From contig OU342639.1 in assembly GCA_910589415.1 (NCBI GenBank), positions 22,700,268 through 22,764,267 on the forward strand: a stretch of 64,000 nt of DNA, read 5' to 3'. Source of the DNA: Malachius bipustulatus (Eukaryota > Arthropoda > Insecta > Coleoptera > Melyridae). Below the pieces are notes generated by a model that saw only the letters and a program-made list of their open reading frames with translations, was not told the origin of the DNA and made no database searches. Positions 24,301 through 30,300 of this stretch are shown here, in pieces (positions within the stretch are counted from its first letter, which is position 1; each line of letters opens with the position of its first letter). Both the position numbers and the translations under genes were made by a program.

Positions 24301-27300
24301 GAGCGATTTATGAGTTATAAACAAATGAAAATCGCGATTTTCCATTTTCAAAGCAGCTTATATTGAAAACGGCTCGAGATATGGAAAAACGGTTTACATG
24401 TTCCTATCTTAACTTTTCAAGCGGTATCCTATTGGATGGATGAAATTTTTATACAGAGTGGTAAAAAATTTGATTATTTTCATCACCCGGTATAAAAATT
24501 TCAGCTACATGATAGGATACCAAATTAAAAATTAAGATAGGAACATGTAAGCCGTTTTCCTCTATCTTGAGCTGTTTTTAAGAAAATCTGCTTTGAAAAT
24601 GGAAAATCGCGATTTTCATTTGTTTATAACTCATCTCGTAAATCGCTCATTACAAACTTCAACTTTACAAACCATTCTTTTTGACTTTTCTCAAATAATC
24701 TGAAGATGTAATAATATAGAGGGTGTCCTATTTAAAATAACAAAGTTGTATGGTTACAGCGATATTGGACCGTATTACAGCGGACAGCGGTATCTGAAAA
24801 TAATTTCACAAACTGCACTTTACCCTCCCATTTACAGCACTTTTTGGTTCATTTCGATATCTTTAATGGTATAGGTGCAATCGAGCTTTCCCATATCAAT
24901 GACTCACCCTGTATAAGATAATTTTATAATCACTAGTCATTTTTCTTCGCCAGCGAATTGTCTCCAGTATAAAATCTTGTCAAAAAAACTCGATTTGCTA
25001 AATGTCGCCAGCAATTTATTTTTCCATATATCTGTTTCCCCAATAAATATCATTTTTTTCGACAACACTCTGCTATTTTTTACGGAATCAGATTTTAAAC
25101 CGATTACTCTATAGGTACAGGGTGATTAAAAAAAAGTGGTCCCTTTGCTCCTTGCTAAAATAGAATAAATAAATAGAAGGTATAGAATTTTTTATAATAC
25201 CCTCTGTATCTTGAGTAGGGATACCATTACGAAATTCTTTTACTAAAACAAACCCTACGTATTTTTTATTGTATTTTGATATTTATTGATTAGTGCAAAA
25301 CTTGTCAAATTCACTTAAAGTCGCACCTACATACATTTTGAATTTTCATGTCATTCTGTATTAATAAAAGAAATAAGGAAACCAAAAATCTATCACATTA
25401 AAAAAAATCTTCAAAATTTTATCCTTTTTTTCAAAAAAAAACCTTTACTCAACCGAATGTCATAAAATAACCATAAGTCAAGCAATGTCACGTGATATTG
25501 CAACGTCGCACGACGTCATTCGGTGATAAAACTTTCTTTTTTTCTAAAAAATAAGAGGAAAATTTTGAAGAATTTTTTTTTTAATGTGGTAGATTTCCTT
25601 GATTCTTTTAATACAGAATGACATGAAAATCCAACATGCCGGTCATAAGAAAAACGAAAGTTGAGACGGGTTGCGGAATAACAAAAGACGATTGAGACCT
25701 GTCATACAAGCTATCTTATTCGTCTTAAAACACAGCTGTCAAATTAACCGTTTCGGATTTACTTGCGAAAATTTAAATCCAGGTGTAATAGGAACCGAGA
25801 TTCCTGTATAGAGAAGCGATTCTAAGGACACTCTGTATACGTAATGAGTACTTTTTAAAATTCGAAAAAAAAGTATTAAATTAAAATTCAAAGTTTAATA
25901 ATTAAAAACAAGAATAAATATTTTTCTGGAATATTTATAAACATAAAAACTCGATTTAGAATCCCATTCCGTTAAAAAATACAGGGAGTATTTAAAAAAG
26001 GTAGCTTTTCGGGAAATAAGTGGGCTATGGAAAATTTTGATACGGTTTTTATAAAATGAAGCTTTTCCATTATCTTCAGAATTTCATCAGACATACGCTA
26101 CAATTTAAGTCAACATCACACAGCACTGTCAGAGAAAGGGGACAGGCTTGCCAGATTGTTAAATGATTCAACATCTACTCATTAAAGGTTTACTTTTTTA
26201 TTTTAACAAACTGTTGGACCTAAATTTTGAATTTTGAGCTATCTAATCAATATGATTTAATCAAAATGATGGAGTTGTCAAAAACATTACTATTGTATAC
26301 ATTGACCAATTAAGTTTGATTTATTGATGGATTGATTGATGGTGTACCATTGTTTTCTTTTAATTTTTTTTTCTTTAGAATTTTTTAGAACTATTACTAT
26401 TTTGGGTAATTGTTTACATCCGCGGCTTTTAAGTTTCATCAATTTTTTCGGGACCGAGGAGCGAAATAGGAATGCTGGGTGGGTAAGAAGCTAAAAACAG
26501 CCATTGCAAACTAATATCAAGGTTACCACCACTAAGGCCTCTTTGGCACTACGGTCGAATTTCTATTTTTTTTTTTTCACTTTCAGGGCAAGGAATATCT
26601 TCGAGATTAACAATAGCACAGTTTTTTGAATTTTGCATTTATTTTGCATTTATATTCCAAAACACATGACATCGCTCGCTATTATGGTCCGACTACGTTT
26701 GAATGCGGTTCGTATGTTGCGTATATTACCAGACCGGCCCTGGTGTTGATTATACGAGTTTTCGGCCCGCTTTAATGTTTATTCCGTCCACTCGACACTC
26801 TGATCTTACATGTTTATTGTGATTTTCGGTGTTCTAAACAGGTCCGCACTCAGGAAGACCTTCTTTTGATGCCCTTTTGTTCGCTTATCTTTCATTTGCA
26901 AAGCAAATTAACACCTTCCTGGTGTTACTATAGGTATGTTCTCCACCCCTATATAGGTGCCATAGTGAAACTGTAGAAGCCGCGGATGTAAATAATGACC
27001 CTTTTGATCACCCTAGAATACTTTTTATTCCGCCCAGAAAATAATCTCCTCAGCTTATTCACGTAAGTTTGTTGGTATAGGTTATCATTTTTATCGCGTT
27101 TTTCATACAAACATTGAAAGGTTTGAAAATATTTGGCAATATGTACATTATGTATGTATGTATTTAGAATATTGTATTTGAAAAATTTAGGCATTATTTG
27201 AAATATTTGGAAATATTTGGAGCAATATGTATTTGGAAATATTTGGAAGTAGGTATTTGAAAAAATGGACACATTTCGAAATATTTTGACACTATTTTGG

Positions 27301-30300
27301 CAATGTTTAGAAATATTTCGCAATACTTATGTACTTGGAAATATTTTTTTAAATGGCTATACTTGGAAATACTTGGAGATATTTAACAATACTTGGAAAT
27401 GTTTGGCATTATTTGGCAATACTTGGAAATACCTGGAATTATTTAACAATACTTGGAAATATTTGGAAGTATTTGGAAATATTTTAACACTATTTTGGCA
27501 ATTTTTGGAAATATTTGGTAGGCAATACTTATGTACTTTTTTTTGGCAATTTTTGAAAATATTTGGTAGGCAATACTTATGTACATGGAAATATTTGAAA
27601 ATTTTTCGCAATACTTGGAGATATTCAACAATATGTACTTGGAAATATTTGGCAATACTTGGAAATATTTGGAAGTATTTGGAAATATTTTAACACTATT
27701 TTGGCAATTTTTGGAAATATTTGGTAGTCAATACTTATGTACTTTTTTTTGGCAATTTTTGAAAATATTTGGTAGGCAATACTTATGTACATGGAAATAT
27801 TTGAAAAATTTTCGCAATACTTGGAGATATTCAACAATATGTACTTGGAAATATTTGGCAATACTTGGAAATATTTGGAAGTATTAGTATTTGGAAATAT
27901 TTTAACACTATTTTGGCAATTTTTGGAAATATTTGGTAGGCAATACTTATGTACTTGGAAATATTTGAAAATTTTTTGGCAATACTTGGAGATATTCAAC
28001 AATATGTACTTGGAAATATTTGGCAATATGTACTTGTAAATACCTGGAATTATTTGGCAATACTTGGAAATATTTTAATAATAATAATAATAATAATACA
28101 CTTTATTGCCCAACAGATTGAAAAAATCCATTTACAGGACAAAATAACATTTGAAAATACAACAACAGTATTATGTATTATATCTTATATCACTAGAGAA
28201 CAATTATATTGATATTATAAACATCAAAATTTATAAGTTTCAACAATACTCTGCCTTATAACATAATATGAGAAGAAAAAAAAATACAGAAAAAAATGAA
28301 GAACAACACAAGGATTGGTCCCCCCCCAACTACAAACCCCCTTCAACCCTGTCAGCTATGAATCCAACACTTGTTTGAAAGCGCTTATTGACATGTGGAA
28401 AATGTCGCACTCGTCACTGATCTCATTGAACCATGAACACATTCTGAAAATGGGCGACCTGACAAGGAGATTCGTCCTGGGTGTCGATAAAACGAATGCC
28501 TGTGGAGTACGAATACCAGTGCGTGGAATTATTGGAAGTATTTGGAAATATTTTAACACTATTTTGGCAATTTTTGGAAATATTTGGTAGGCAATACTTA
28601 TATACTTGGAAATATTTGAAAATTTTTGGCAATACTTGGAAATACTTGGAGATATTCAACAATACTTGGAAATATTTGGCAATACTTGTAAATAATACTT
28701 GGAGATATTCAACAATTCTTGGAAATACCTGGAATTATTTGGCAATACTTGGAAATATTTGGAATAAATACATACATATTTGGAAATAAATTTTTGGCAA
28801 TACTTGGAGATATTCAACAATACTTGGAAATATTTGAAAATTTTTGGAAATACTTGGAAATACTTGCAGATATTCAACAATACTTGGAAATACCTGGAAT
28901 TATTTGGCAATACTTGGAAATATTTGGAAGTACATATTTGGAATAAATACATATTTGGAAATAATTTTTTTGCAATACTTGGAGATATTCAACAATACTT
29001 GGAAATATTTTGAATTATGTGGCAATACTTAGACCATTTAGCAATCCGACCTACGTTCTTCATGTTCATCAGTCAGGTGAGCGCGCCATGATCTGTCGAA
29101 AATAGAAATTCCTACCTAGGATACTACTTTACTGTTCCTGGTCTGGATTTATTTAAAGCTTCTTTTCAATGTCACAAAAACTCTACTTTCTTTTTCGATA
29201 ACGAACACTTTTATGAATTCAGCCTCAGGTTAGTAGCTCAAAAACGTATATCGAAAATTTAAATTTCCCCAAAATCGAACGACATCGTCAAAGTATACTT
29301 AGGCAAGTTTTCCAAGTCAACCCTCGCAGTACCATCTCCACCAGTCTTTCAAAGGTAAGCCAAGCTGACGCCTTGCTTAGACCAAATGGCATAATGTGCT
29401 CTTGATGTACCGCAAGTCGTTCCATCTTGTTGAATCCAACTGTGTTGAGGTTGGTGCGTCCGTCTTCCTACTTCTGACAGGTATAACCTATCATCAACCC
29501 ACTTTCATTAAAGTATAAAGACTTTTTGATGCAGCACCCATGTAATCCCATTTTTGAAAGAAATGCATTGAAATGGTTTCGAAATCGTCGTTATATCAGC
29601 ACTAGCAGCATATAATGAATGACCCCTTTTCAATGGAGGTGTTGAAAACAAACACGCACGATGTGATTGCATCCGTTAAGGGATAGATTTCAATAATTCC
29701 AAAAACATTCGGTCCAATTATTCAAAAACACTATACATTCTTGCGGAGCCCTGTGTATCCGAGTCATTACTGCAGGCCTCTTATAGAAAACTTTTTTTGA
29801 TTTTCAATATTTTGATCTTTTTTGAAAATACATAAATTTCATGATATTCGTCAGCAATTGATATTAATGTTTCGCATGAATGCGATTATTATTAGCTTTA
29901 CCTGTCATCATCATGCAGATAACTCGAGTTTTATTATTGATCATGAAGGTTGATATTGATGATATTTGACATAAAAAATTGGCTCAGTTTAGTATTCACT
30001 TTATACAAACAATAAAAGGCTTGTCGATTTTACGTTAAATTCCATACAGGCACGAATCAAGGACGTTTTAATTATGTAATTAAATCACCAATCATCACTA
30101 TTGTGGGTATTATTTAGTCATATTAATTGACAGAAAACTGGTGTTTTAAAGTTAATATTAGATCTGACAATTGTTCCAACATATTTGCGTATTTCATATT
30201 TGCTGTATGAGATTAAAGACAAAGCTGTATTAATTAAACTGTACGGCTTTAGGTTAGATAACAAACATTTATATATGTGGGATAGTTGCAACTAATTTAA

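Noticed and set aside
26949..29032. Many long open frames on both strands (up to 142 codons) with repeats such as WKYLEIFGNTWKYLE and NISKYFQVLPN
   Set aside because: They are all products of the 10-bp minisatellite, which opens several frames at once on both strands. There is no start, splice or composition evidence for a protein.
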